Source: CAWGYQ01 sp963817395 (GTDB lineage: Bacteria; Acidobacteriota; Vicinamibacteria; Vicinamibacterales; CAVPJW01). From it: 64,000 nt of DNA. Positions 1 through 8,507 of the stretch are shown here, piece by piece (the stretch's first letter is position 1; each line of letters begins with the position of its first letter). Below the pieces are notes generated by a model. It was not told the origin of the DNA. It made no database searches and was given only the letters and a program-made list of their open reading frames with translations. Position numbers and translations under genes: made by a program. Where the stretch lies: the NCBI GenBank assembly GCA_963817395.1, contig CAWFOC010000003.1, forward strand, positions 496,001 through 560,000, read 5' to 3'.

Positions 1-1
1 G

Positions 2-1024
2 CGCCTGCGCGGCCCGAGTGGCGCCGCCCTCGACGTCGCCGCCCAACTGCAGGCCGGCCAGCTCGCCGTCCGCGTCAACGGCCAGGCCGACCTCGCCGTC
101 GCGCAACCCTTTCTCGCCGACACCGCCCGCCTCAGCGGGCCCGTCGTCGTCGACCTCGCACTGGCCACCGGCCCCGACGGCGTCACGCTGACGGGCGAAG
201 CCACTGTCGACAACGCCCGCATTCTCCTGCGCGAACCCCGCCTCGCCATCGATGGCCTCACCGGCACCCTGCGTGCCACCGGCGCCCGTGTCGAGCTCGT
301 CGACCTTACCGCCCGCGTCGGCGATGGCCAGCTCACCGCCGCCGGTCACGTCACCCTCCCGGTGAGCGAGACGTCCCCCATCACCCCGAATCCGGCCGAG
401 CGCGGCTTCGATCTACGCGTCACCGCGACGGGTGTCGACCTGGCCCCGTTCTTCGCGACGGCGGACGCGCGCGCCCTCGAGTCCACCAGCGCGGTCCTCG
501 TCGACTTCTCCGCCCAGCTCGCCGCGCCCGCGTTGACACTCGCTGCGCTCGACGGACAGGGTCAGCTCACCCGCCTCGAACTGGCCGCCGGCGAGCAGGC
601 CATGCACCTCGACGCGCCCGTCACTTGGCGCGTCCGCGACGGCACGCTCGACCACTCGCCCCTGCGGCTGCGCGGCGCGAGTGGCGCCGCGCTCGACGTC
701 GCCGCCCAACTGCAGGCCGGTCAGCTCGCCGTCCGCGTCAACGGCCAGGCCGACCTCGCCGTCGCGCAACCGTTTCTCGGCGACACTGCCCGCCTCAGCG
801 GGCCCGTCGTGCTCGACCTCGCCCTGGCCACCGGCCCCGACGGCGTCACCCTGAGCGGTGAGGCCCGCGTCGACCAGGCCCGCATCCTCCTGCGCGAACC
901 GCGCCTCGCCATCGATGGCCTCACCGGCACCCTGCGTGCCACCGGCGCCCGTGTCGAGCTCGTCGACCTTACCGCCCGCGTCGGCGATGGCCAGCTCACC
1001 GCCGCCGGTCACGTCACTCTCCCG
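2..1024 (+). repeat. 663-bp direct repeat inside the tamB-like gene
   Basis: Bases 2-361 and 665-1024 align without gaps at an offset of exactly 663 bp (221 codons), with about twenty differences. The last stretch, roughly 241-361 against 904-1024, is almost free of differences. Because the offset is a multiple of three, the repeat preserves the frame and duplicates a block of the beta-helical TamB protein. The left copy is cut by the window edge, so more copies may lie upstream. After the copies end, at 362 and 1025, the sequences diverge completely. Confidence 0.9.
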
Positions 1025-1381
1025 AGCACCGATTCGCTTGGCGTCGACGTCAATCTGAAGTTTGACCGCGTGCCGCTGAATCACCCCGAAGGCCTGCGCA
1101 GTCGTGCCTCGGGAACCCTCCGGATGGTCGGTGGAGCGGGACGTTATCGCCTCGAGGGCGACGTGGCCTTGCACCGCGCCGTCTATGACCGAAAGCTCGA
1201 TCGAACCACCCAGTCTCTCGATCGCGTGGGACTCGAGCTTGCCGCGCTCGACGCTGGTGCCTCTCCGCTCCAGAGGGCCGAGCTCGATATACGGATGCGG
1301 CTCGAAGACGGTCTGCGGATCGAGAACGACGAGGCTCGGCTCGTGGTCGACGGCGCCGTCAGGATCGGGGGGATCTCCTGA
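2..1381 (+). CDS. tamB: TamB-like translocation/assembly protein, N-terminal part missing
   Basis: This frame is open from the left edge, so the gene starts upstream of the window. The protein is rich in short beta strands with the regular hydrophobic/polar alternation of AsmA/TamB proteins, which span the periplasm and help lipid or outer-membrane protein traffic. Residues encoded by 2-361 recur almost unchanged at 665-1024, so at least two copies of a 221-codon unit lie in tandem. The frame stops at 1379-1381, directly after a six-G run at 1367-1372. Adding one G gives an uninterrupted reading (RIGGDLLTPDLRGTL) into the next frame. The stop is therefore probably a sequencing indel or a recent frameshift, not the true end. 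The family call rests mostly on the C-terminal part that follows and on the Omp85 neighbour. Confidence 0.72.
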   Translation, partial: RLRGPSGAALDVAAQLQAGQLAVRVNGQADLAVAQPFLADTARLSGPVVVDLALATGPDGVTLTGEATVDNARILLREPRLAIDGLTGTLRATGARVELVDLTARVGDGQLTAAGHVTLPVSETSPITPNPAERGFDLRVTATGVDLAPFFATADARALESTSAVLVDFSAQLAAPALTLAALDGQGQLTRLELAAGEQAMHLDAPVTWRVRDGTLDHSPLRLRGASGAALDVAAQLQAGQLAVRVNGQADLAVAQPFLGDTARLSGPVVLDLALATGPDGVTLSGEARVDQARILLREPRLAIDGLTGTLRATGARVELVDLTARVGDGQLTAAGHVTLPSTDSLGVDVNLKFDRVPLNHPEGLRSRASGTLRMVGGAGRYRLEGDVALHRAVYDRKLDRTTQSLDRVGLELAALDAGASPLQRAELDIRMRLEDGLRIENDEARLVVDGAVRIGGIS

Positions 1382-1993
1382 CGCCGGACCTCCGGGGCAC
1401 GCTGTCCCTCCGCGACGGCGGCACGGTGGAGGTCTCCCGGGCGACGTTGCGCATCTCCCAGGGACGCATCGAGCTCGATGGCTTTCCCGCGCAGGCTCCC
1501 GAGCTGAACATCCAGGGCAGCACGCAGGTGACGGGCGTGCTCATCGACGCGACCATCAGCGGCCCCGTCGATAATTTCAACCTGTCACTCTCGTCCCGCA
1601 ACCGCAGCGACCTGACACAGGGCGATCTCGCGAGTCTCATTCTCACAGGAAGGACCGCCTCTGACGCCATGTCGGACAGCGGCGCCATTGTCGCGGAACG
1701 GTTCGCCGCCTCGCTTGGTCGGGCGCTCGACACGAAGACGGGATCCGCCGTGTTCATCGACGTCTCCCGCGACGAGGATTTGATCGTCCAGGACACCAAC
1801 CCCAGCCAGCGGTTGAACATTGGCGTGCCGGTGGGACGGAACATCTTCGTGATCTACTCGAACGCTCTCGATCGCAACGCGCCGCGCTGGACCGTCGAGC
1901 TCCGCCCGACGGGTGAGCTTCGAGTGCGCGCTTATTTCGGACTCGGAAGACGGCAATGCGATCCAGGTGGCCCATCGTTTCAGCTTCAACGTC
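1378..1993 (+). CDS. tamB: TamB C-terminal (DUF490-type) region, frameshifted
   Basis: This is the continuation of the preceding frame after a one-base shift. It contains the features usual for the C-terminal TamB domain: an edge-strand block (GTVEVSRATLRISQGRIELDG is the start, from about 1423), the LTGRT segment, the SLGRALDTKTG segment, the IGVPVGRNIFVIYSNAL block and the WTVELRPTGELRVRAYF block. A second shift near 1935 moves the reading to another frame, where EDGNAIQVAHRFSFNV completes the domain. This region binds the TamA/BamA partner in characterised systems, and the next gene is such a partner. An ATG/GTG start inside this piece (for example at 1426) is unlikely to be real. Confidence 0.75.
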
Positions 1994-2090
1994 TGGTCGC
2001 GGCGCAGCATCGAGCGCCCGGCAACCACCCGCAGTTTGCGCATCGCGCGCATCCTGTTGGAAGGTGTGAATCCCGAGGAGGAAGTCAGTC

Positions 2091-4247
2091 TTGCGTCAAT
2101 CGCTGTCGCTCGAACCGGGAGGAGTGTTCGACTTCTTTCGCGCCGACGAATCGGCGAGGGCCATCCGCGCGGAGCTTCGGCATCAGGGGTACGCGGCAGC
2201 GACGGTGGAGTTCGCCGATCGGGACGTCGGTTCCGGGCGGGTCGACGTGATCTTCGACGTCCAGCGCGGGCCGCGGTTCGACATCGAGTGGCGCGGCGAC
2301 GATCCCGGCGGCCGGGCACGGCGTCGCGTCGAGGAGGGCTGGGACAGCTTTTTCCCGGTCGAGGACACCGCCGCGCGACTGGCGGACGACCTGCGCTGGA
2401 CGCTTCGAGCGGATCGGTACTTCAACGTCAGCGTTTCAGCCGACGCGACCGTAACGGACGAGATGGCAGATGTCATCTTCGACGTGCGGCGTGGCTCGCG
2501 CGGACGCCGGGTCGATCTCGTCTTCGAAGGGAACGACGCGATCACACCTCAGGTGCTCCGAGCCGCGTTGCCCCCGACGAACGACGCGGCCTTCTTCCGC
2601 ATGCTCGATGCGGAAGGCCGCACACAGCTCACTTCGGCGCTTCGCCTCGTGTACGCGCGCGAGGGATTTCTCGAGGCTCTCGCGGGCACGCCCCTCGAAA
2701 AGTTCGACGCGGCGAGCGGTGTGCTGAGCGTCACCATTCCCGTCGACGAGGGTCCGCTCGCTCGAGTCGTCGAGCTCACTCTTCCAGAGTACGTGCGCTC
2801 CTCCGGAGCCCCGCCGCCGGATCTTCAGTTGGCTGTCGGCCAGCCATTTCGCATCGATGCGTACGTCGAAGACCGCGGCCGGCTGGTGTCCTGGTACCGT
2901 GAACAGGGATTCACGACTGCGCGGGTGACCAGCGTGCTGGAACCCGTCGACGATGGACTCGTGGTCCGCTTCGGCGTCGATCCCGGTCCGCGCGCACGAG
3001 TCGGCGACATCCGTCTCGCCCGGGAAGGCCACACGCGTCCCTCGGTTGTGAACAACGCCATGACGCTCGCTCCCGGCGATCTGATCCAGCCTTCTGAGCT
3101 CCAGCAGAGCCGCCGCTACCTGTCCGACACGGGCGTCTTCCGCTCGGTCGACATCCGGTCCGAGTCTACCGCTCCGGGCAAACAGGACCTCGTGGTCGAT
3201 CTCTTGCCGCGTGACGATCTCACGGTCGAATACAACGTCCGCTACACGACTGACGGCAACGGCGGCGTCGGAGACTCGCCTACGAGTGAACCGAGCGATC
3301 CGATTCAGTTCGGGGCGGCGATCGAAGCATCGAACCCCTTTGGCTTCGCGCACCGGTACCGCCTGTATGGTCTCGTCGGTGGCGAGCGTGCGCTGCTCGG
3401 CGCGAGCTTCGACGCGGCAACCTTCTTCGGCTTCCGCTGGCGCACGCAGGTGTTCCTGTTCGATGATCAGGACCGTGTGGCGGAGATCCCCAGACTGCTC
3501 GGGCACATCCGGGGCGGGACGTTCCAGCAGACAAAACGCTGGCAGGACGGCCGCGCCGAATCCCAGTGGCGTGACAGCCTGCGCATGATCTGGGGTTACA
3601 CGTACAAACGTGTGCACTATTCGGATTCCACGACCGGACAGGCACTCTCGGGCGACCGGGCTGGCCTCATTCATTCGCTCATCGGCGACACGCGGGACGA
3701 TCTGACCGATCCGCACCGCGGGGTCTTCTGGTCGGTCGGTACCGAGCTCGCGCTCCAGACACTCGGGTCCGACGTGGACTACGCGAAGCTGTACGGACAG
3801 CTGTACTACTACCTGCCGCTGGGCGCGCGTGTCGTCTGGGCCCAGGGGTACCGCGTGGGGGTCACACCCGGTGATGACCCCTTGCTGCTGTTGGAGGGCC
3901 GCTTTCATGCCGGGGGCGCGTCGTCTGTAAGGGGCTTCGAAGAGAACACGCTCGGCCCGCAGACCGGCGACGGCGAGTCGCTCGGCGGACAAGCCGTCGC
4001 GATCTTCAATCAGGAGCTGCGCTTCCCTATCGTCAAGCGGCTCTGGGGCGGCATCTTCTACGACGCGGGGAACGCCTTCGCGCTGACCAGTGATCTGGCG
4101 CTCGGTTCACTTCGACACAGCGCCGGTGGTGGTCTGCGGTTGATGCTGCCATTCGGGCCTGTGCGTCTGGAACACGCCTGGGTGCTGGATCCCAAGGGAG
4201 GCGAAAACCGCTCGCGATGGGTGTTCAGCCTCGGACATGCGTTCTGA
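2091..4247 (+). CDS. Omp85-family outer-membrane protein (BamA/TamA-like)
   Basis: Periplasmic POTRA repeats come first: visible starts are RRVDLVFEGNDAI (from about residue 140), a third near residue 220 and RVGDIRLAREGHTRPS near residue 305. A 16-stranded barrel follows from about residue 380. The barrel carries the diagnostic substrate-recognition motif ASSVRGFEENTLGP near residue 605 and ends in a terminal Phe, as expected of BamA substrates. The TTG at 2091 is preceded by AGGAGG at good spacing, but no signal peptide is encoded there. The frame just upstream reads RIARILLEGVNPEEEV, the first strand and helix of a POTRA domain. The true N terminus therefore lies upstream in another frame, either after a short TamB linker or fused to TamB. 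It probably inserts or translocates outer-membrane proteins together with the TamB-like product. Confidence 0.88.
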   Translation: MRQSLSLEPGGVFDFFRADESARAIRAELRHQGYAAATVEFADRDVGSGRVDVIFDVQRGPRFDIEWRGDDPGGRARRRVEEGWDSFFPVEDTAARLADDLRWTLRADRYFNVSVSADATVTDEMADVIFDVRRGSRGRRVDLVFEGNDAITPQVLRAALPPTNDAAFFRMLDAEGRTQLTSALRLVYAREGFLEALAGTPLEKFDAASGVLSVTIPVDEGPLARVVELTLPEYVRSSGAPPPDLQLAVGQPFRIDAYVEDRGRLVSWYREQGFTTARVTSVLEPVDDGLVVRFGVDPGPRARVGDIRLAREGHTRPSVVNNAMTLAPGDLIQPSELQQSRRYLSDTGVFRSVDIRSESTAPGKQDLVVDLLPRDDLTVEYNVRYTTDGNGGVGDSPTSEPSDPIQFGAAIEASNPFGFAHRYRLYGLVGGERALLGASFDAATFFGFRWRTQVFLFDDQDRVAEIPRLLGHIRGGTFQQTKRWQDGRAESQWRDSLRMIWGYTYKRVHYSDSTTGQALSGDRAGLIHSLIGDTRDDLTDPHRGVFWSVGTELALQTLGSDVDYAKLYGQLYYYLPLGARVVWAQGYRVGVTPGDDPLLLLEGRFHAGGASSVRGFEENTLGPQTGDGESLGGQAVAIFNQELRFPIVKRLWGGIFYDAGNAFALTSDLALGSLRHSAGGGLRLMLPFGPVRLEHAWVLDPKGGENRSRWVFSLGHAF

Positions 4248-4249
4248 GC

Positions 4250-5809
4250 TTACGGTGGCCCTGCCTTGAGTCTGGCTCTCTGAGCGGCCCGGCGTTCTTC
4301 TTCTTCGGCGATCAACCGGTAGGCGACGTAGTACTTGTAGATGTTGCTCACATACGAAACCGTTTCGCGGCCGATGCGCTCCGAGGCAATCCGCTCGACG
4401 CTTCCGAACCAGACGTTCGCATCGAGCCCGCGCCGGACGGCTTCGCGCCGCAGCTGGCGAATGCGTGTCGGGCCGGCGTTATAGGACGCCAGCGCAAAGA
4501 ACCCCTGGTTCAGATCGTCCAGGGGCTCGTTCCCCAGATATTCGTCCGTGAGCCTGCGTGAGTACTTCACCCCTGCATGGATATTCGGTTCCAGCTGCCG
4601 TATATCGCCGACGTTCAGAGCCTTACCCGTGGCGGGCATGATCTGCATGACACCGATCGCACCGACCCGGCTGCGAACATTCTGATTCAGCCGTGATTCC
4701 TGGTACCCCTTCGCCATCATCAACAGATAGTCCTGGTCGTACTGGTCGCCGTACTTGCGGAACAGATCCTTCAATGCCAGGAACTTCTGCCGTTCCGGGC
4801 CTGTGGTCGCGCGGAGAGCGAGCTGGGTGTTTTCCAGGTAACGTCGGACGATCATGTTGCCGAATGTCGTTCGGGCGCCGTAACGGCGGATGAACGCGTC
4901 TGCCTCGGCCTTGAGCTCCGGACTGTTCTTCCGGAATGCCGCAGCCAGATCGCCGCCGGTCCTGAGCGTCACCGTCTTGTGCACGATCATGTCGGGGAAT
5001 ATCTGCGCCCAGAAGTCCGCCAGATAATCGTCGACCACGGTGACGGCGATGAGGCCGGCGTTCACCATCTCGAGCAGGTCGTCGTCTTCGAGATTCTCCG
5101 GAGCGTCGCGGATCGTGACCGGTTTCCGCCCTGCGCCTTCGAGTTGCGCGTTGAGCGTCTTCAGGCTCGCGTTATAGCTGCTCGAACGTCTGACGAACAC
5201 CTCCCGTCCTGACAGGTCTTCCGCCGTGTTCACCTCGGGTCCGCCAGGGGCGGTCACCACCACCTCGGAGACGTTCCGCCGGAGTGGTATCGAAAAATCC
5301 ACGAGCTCCTGGCGCTCCGGGGTAATGGTCCATTGCGCCGCGACCACGTCGATTTGCCCCGCCGTCAGGGCCGGCATCAGCTGATTTCGCGACATCGGCA
5401 CGAAGACCACGTGGACGCGGAGATTCCCCGTCTTGCGCGCCGTGTTCAGCGCCTCCTCGAACCGGCTCAGATACGCGAACGTCAGGCCTCGCTGCGTTCC
5501 GTGGTCGACGAAGTAATGGGTCCGGTTGAAGGTGACGCCGACGCGGATCATGCGGCGCTTCACCATCCCGTCGAGATCGCCCGTGAACGAGTTGCCGAGC
5601 ATCGCGCGCAGCGATTCGGGAAGGGCGGATTCATGCGCAAGCGGGAGCAGCGGTTCCTCTTCGGCAGGTGCTGGAGGCTTCTCTTCGGCTCTAACGGCGG
5701 GCTTCTCGGGCGGTGACCCGGCGGGCGAGCCAGCACCGGACGGTGCGGAAGCGTCGGCGCAACCCGAGACGAGGAGCGCCAGGAACAGGAGTAGCAGGTG
5801 CGCCGGCAT
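4250..5809 (-). CDS. mltF: MltF-like lipoprotein lytic transglycosylase
   Basis: About 519 residues. The ATG at 5809 is chosen because it begins a compact lipoprotein signal with lipobox LVSGC; an in-frame TTG four codons upstream is possible. Residues about 80-320 form a family-3 periplasmic solute-binding domain (VGVTFN, GQIDVVAAQWTITPERQELVDFS, lesser lobes following). Residues about 365-480 form a Slt-type transglycosylase domain with the catalytic Glu in GYQESRLN and the GAIGVMQIMPATG and ALASYNAGP motifs. This two-domain order is that of MltF, which cleaves peptidoglycan non-hydrolytically to anhydro-muropeptides at the outer membrane. It is convergent with the Omp85 gene, with only two bases between the stops. 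Confidence 0.93.
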   Translation of the reverse strand: MPAHLLLLFLALLVSGCADASAPSGAGSPAGSPPEKPAVRAEEKPPAPAEEEPLLPLAHESALPESLRAMLGNSFTGDLDGMVKRRMIRVGVTFNRTHYFVDHGTQRGLTFAYLSRFEEALNTARKTGNLRVHVVFVPMSRNQLMPALTAGQIDVVAAQWTITPERQELVDFSIPLRRNVSEVVVTAPGGPEVNTAEDLSGREVFVRRSSSYNASLKTLNAQLEGAGRKPVTIRDAPENLEDDDLLEMVNAGLIAVTVVDDYLADFWAQIFPDMIVHKTVTLRTGGDLAAAFRKNSPELKAEADAFIRRYGARTTFGNMIVRRYLENTQLALRATTGPERQKFLALKDLFRKYGDQYDQDYLLMMAKGYQESRLNQNVRSRVGAIGVMQIMPATGKALNVGDIRQLEPNIHAGVKYSRRLTDEYLGNEPLDDLNQGFFALASYNAGPTRIRQLRREAVRRGLDANVWFGSVERIASERIGRETVSYVSNIYKYYVAYRLIAEEEERRAAQRARLKAGPP

Positions 5810-6034
5810 TGAGGTGATCAACCCGCGTAATCAGTGTCGCAGATGAGCAACCTCGAACGCCAGCGTCCGTTTCGCGGTCCGCTATCCGGCAGCGCCCTCG
5901 AGCAGGCCTGATCTTTCGATTTCCGCCCTGCATGTCACAGATGTAATCCCGCCGTCACTCTGCCGAAAGGCGCCGCGCGGTCTAATCGATCGAGGAGAAG
6001 TGCGAGGCGAGCCAGCCGCCGTCGCCAGGAACAG

Positions 6035-6379
6035 ATGGGACACCCGCAACGCGTTCAGGCGACCGACGTGTGGATTCTCACCGACATATACGGACGGGTT
6101 CAGGCGATCTCGTCCGAAGCCCGCGCCGCACTGGGCGCCCCGCCCATCGGTCGAGGCGACGATCTGGTGAAGCGGTTTCACTCCCGCAGGAAAGCCCTGA
6201 TGTTCGACATGGAAGTGGCACTGACAGGCTGGCCGACGGAGCGCACGATCATGGTCGGCGCGATATCGAGACGGCCACTGACCGTCCGCTACCGCGTCAG
6301 TCGCTGGTGGTCGACCGAAGAAATCGGCCTGTTCTGGCTTTTCAACGTCGCCGAACGTGAAGAGCGCTTCCGCGCGTGA
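6035..6379 (+). CDS. Small stand-alone PAS-like protein
   Basis: A 114-residue soluble protein. The segment VWILTDIYGRVQAISSEARAAL, followed by a short helical stretch and a pair of strands (VRYRVSRWW, IGLFWLFNV), is what a PAS fold looks like: a strand, the Gly-x-Ile turn, a strand, then a final sheet. No output domain is attached, so it may sense a ligand for a partner encoded elsewhere. The assignment rests on the pattern only, with no catalytic motif. Its stop lies two bases from the stop of the convergent gene at 6382. No strong ribosome-binding site is visible. Confidence 0.55.
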   Translation: MGHPQRVQATDVWILTDIYGRVQAISSEARAALGAPPIGRGDDLVKRFHSRRKALMFDMEVALTGWPTERTIMVGAISRRPLTVRYRVSRWWSTEEIGLFWLFNVAEREERFRA

Positions 6380-6381
6380 GC

Positions 6382-6969
6382 CTACTGAACGCGCACGCTG
6401 TTCAGTCGCACCGGTTCGCTCCCGTAGTTCTCCAGGATCACGCTGTTCGTCTTCGGATCGCGCGTGATCATCGTCGCCACCGACATACGGCCTTCGCCTT
6501 GCCCCTGCTTGTCCAGATGGATCTGGATCAGCGTGAACGGGTAGTCGAAGGTCCGTGGCCGATTGCGGGCCTCCTGAAAATTGATTGGACGATCGGTGAC
6601 GATGACAATACGCTGTCCGCCGTCTTCCATCGGATCGGCCTGCGCATACCGCAGGTCCCAGCCCAATGACGCGGGAAGGCGAATGAAGCCGACCCGGCGC
6701 GTGTCCTGAAGAGCGTCGAGCAGACTCTGAGCTCCCTTTTCCAGAAAAACGGCCTTGAGCTTCTCGCGCTCTGCCGTCGTGGACCATCGATCAATCTGAA
6801 TATCGACGCTGCTGTTCGCGCCGGTGGCGACGGTGCTCATGTTCACCGCGAACGCTCTCAACCGGAACGGTGTAGGCGGAGGCGTGAAGGGAGCCTGAAG
6901 AGCCGCGCCCAGTATTGCGCCGAATGCCGAAACGACAACCAACGCACCCGCGAGACGTCGCGCGAACAT
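6382..6969 (-). CDS. Exported protein of unknown function
   Basis: A 195-residue protein with a clear N-terminal signal peptide (basic MFARR, then a hydrophobic stretch to about residue 25). The mature part has two recognisable blocks: FAVNMSTVATGANSSVDIQI with IDRWSTTAERE, and later RIVIVTDRPINFQEA with DYPFTLIQIHLD. It ends SVILENYGSEPVRLNSVRV, which suggests a beta-sandwich edge. An AGGAGG-like site precedes the ATG. I recognise the pattern as one seen in Acidobacteria-type genomes but know no function. It has no Cys pair, metal motif or membrane anchor. Confidence 0.75.
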   Translation of the reverse strand: MFARRLAGALVVVSAFGAILGAALQAPFTPPPTPFRLRAFAVNMSTVATGANSSVDIQIDRWSTTAEREKLKAVFLEKGAQSLLDALQDTRRVGFIRLPASLGWDLRYAQADPMEDGGQRIVIVTDRPINFQEARNRPRTFDYPFTLIQIHLDKQGQGEGRMSVATMITRDPKTNSVILENYGSEPVRLNSVRVQ

Positions 6970-7062
6970 ACGTCCTCCTTCGATGAGAAATCCGAGCGTA
7001 CAAGGGCTCCTACAATCCGTCGGGCGGCTCAGCCAATTCTATTGGACCTTGGTCGTACGCCC

Positions 7063-7846
7063 CTATCGCTTCCTTTCGTGCAGCGCGAACGGCGCGCCCT
7101 GCGGATCCACCGCGTTCAGCACCCTGTCACCGCCCGGAACCTCCATCGGCCCATTCAGAATGGCGCCGCCATTGTCCTTGATGCGTTCGACGGCCGCGTC
7201 GATATCGGGCACGCGGAAATAGATCGCCCAGTGCGGCGGGACCTGCGCCATTTCTGGCGGCTTGTTCATCATGCCGCCGATCATTCCGTGGGGCCGGTTG
7301 AACATGTGGTACTTGCCCATCGGGCCCATGTCCATCGTCTCGCTGGGCTGCCATCCGAAGAGCTTCACTGTAGAACTTCATCGCAGCCGGCGCGTCGGTC
7401 GTCATCAGCTCGTGCCACGACGCCTCGCCCACTTCCGGCGCCGCCTCCGGGCGGCCTTCGTTCGACGCCGGCTCGATGATGTAGAACGCGGCGCCTTGCT
7501 GGTCTTTCATCATCTGCAATCGGCCGACCGTGGGCACCTCGATCACGGGCGATACTTCGCCTCCACCCAGTCGCTTGATGCGAGCCACCGCCTCCTCGAG
7601 CTTCGGCACGGCCACATACATCGCCCAGAACGGCGGCATGTTCATGCCTTCGGGTCTCTTCATTACGCCGGCCACTTGAACCTCGCCGCTACGCTTGAAA
7701 ACTGCGTAGGGATTGGGCGAGCCCTCGAAGGGCGCGGACGTCCAGCCCACTACTTCGTTGTAAAAGGTTTCAGCGGCAGCCTTGTCGGTCGTCATCAATT
7801 CGTACCAGACCGGGCGCCCGAGTACAGGTGAGGTTGCAGTCGTCAT
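7063..7846 (-). CDS. Two-domain VOC (glyoxalase/bleomycin-resistance fold) protein, frameshifted
   Basis: The ATG at 7846 follows a GGAGG site. The first VOC domain starts PVWYELMTTDKAAAETFY and the second ASWHELMTTDAPAAMKFY. Each has a closing strand (GAAFYIIEP; GAPFALHERKR). The second domain breaks near 7370, after AAMKFYSE. The reading then continues in another frame as KLFGWQPSETMDMG to the stop at 7063. Restoring the frame gives a normal tandem VOC protein of about 260 residues. The duplicated domain is typical of predicted VOC enzymes and thiol-conjugation or resistance proteins, but the substrate is unknown. The break may be a sequencing indel, as elsewhere on this contig. Confidence 0.8.
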
Positions 7847-8008
7847 CGAACACCTCCGAAATGAATACGCGGCAGTGGTTCGCTCGCCTGACGCAGCAAT
7901 CAGTGTGTCACATTCGAACGACGCTGCGCGCGAGTGCATTCTGCGCTGCCGCGGCTGATGAGCTCGCGACGCGTACCGTTCAGTTTTAAACTCGTCGATT
8001 CGACCGCG

Positions 8009-8305
8009 TCACGTCGGCTGGAATTCCTCCACCAGCACCATGCTGACGTTTCTCGTGGCCGCCTGGCGAATTCGTTTCGCGTCCTGATAGGCTGGATCGT
8101 TGTACAGCCCGAGCGCGGCCTCCTTCGATGGGAAGCGGATGATCGCGTTCATCGTGCGGGCCGTCCCCTCGACGAGCGTGCCCGCCGTATCGGACGCCAG
8201 CACCTCGCCGCCGTATTTCGGAAGAAGAGCCAGCACGAGTGGCGGGTACTTCTGGAATTCGTTCGGGTCCACGATGTCGTAGCTGCCGATGTAGAAGACG
8301 GCCAT
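8009..8305 (-). CDS. DUF1330-type small protein
   Basis: A 98-residue protein. The ATG at 8305 is chosen over upstream in-frame starts because it directly follows an AGGAGA site and begins the domain: MAVFYIGSYDIVDPNEFQKY. The fold is a ferredoxin-like dimeric alpha/beta barrel, with the closing block NAIIRFPSKEAALGLYNDPAYQDAKRIRQ typical of DUF1330. No catalytic function is established for the family. It stands alone between the VOC gene and the divergent channel gene. Confidence 0.85.
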   Translation of the reverse strand: MAVFYIGSYDIVDPNEFQKYPPLVLALLPKYGGEVLASDTAGTLVEGTARTMNAIIRFPSKEAALGLYNDPAYQDAKRIRQAATRNVSMVLVEEFQPT

Positions 8306-8507
8306 AGGTGTTCTCTCCTGTCCAGGTCGTGAAGGGTCCGGAAGTCTGGGATTCATGAAGTGCGCCACTTCCCCATGCCGCAGCCGCTAAAGCATGCGGT
8401 CGATTTCCCTCGGATTCGCGTGAACTGTCAGATCTAAGTGCCGACGAACCGCGACATGCCGTAATCTCTGAATTCCTCAGGTCCGTGGTTGGCAATTGCG
8501 GAGGCGT

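Noticed and set aside
413..1174. A 253-codon minus-strand frame in the tamB repeat region
   Set aside because: It mirrors the low-complexity repeat codons and has no homology or ribosome-binding site.
2436..3992. A 518-codon open frame on the minus strand
   Set aside because: It lies antisense to the conserved Omp85 gene and shows no domain. Long antisense frames are expected in GC-rich DNA.
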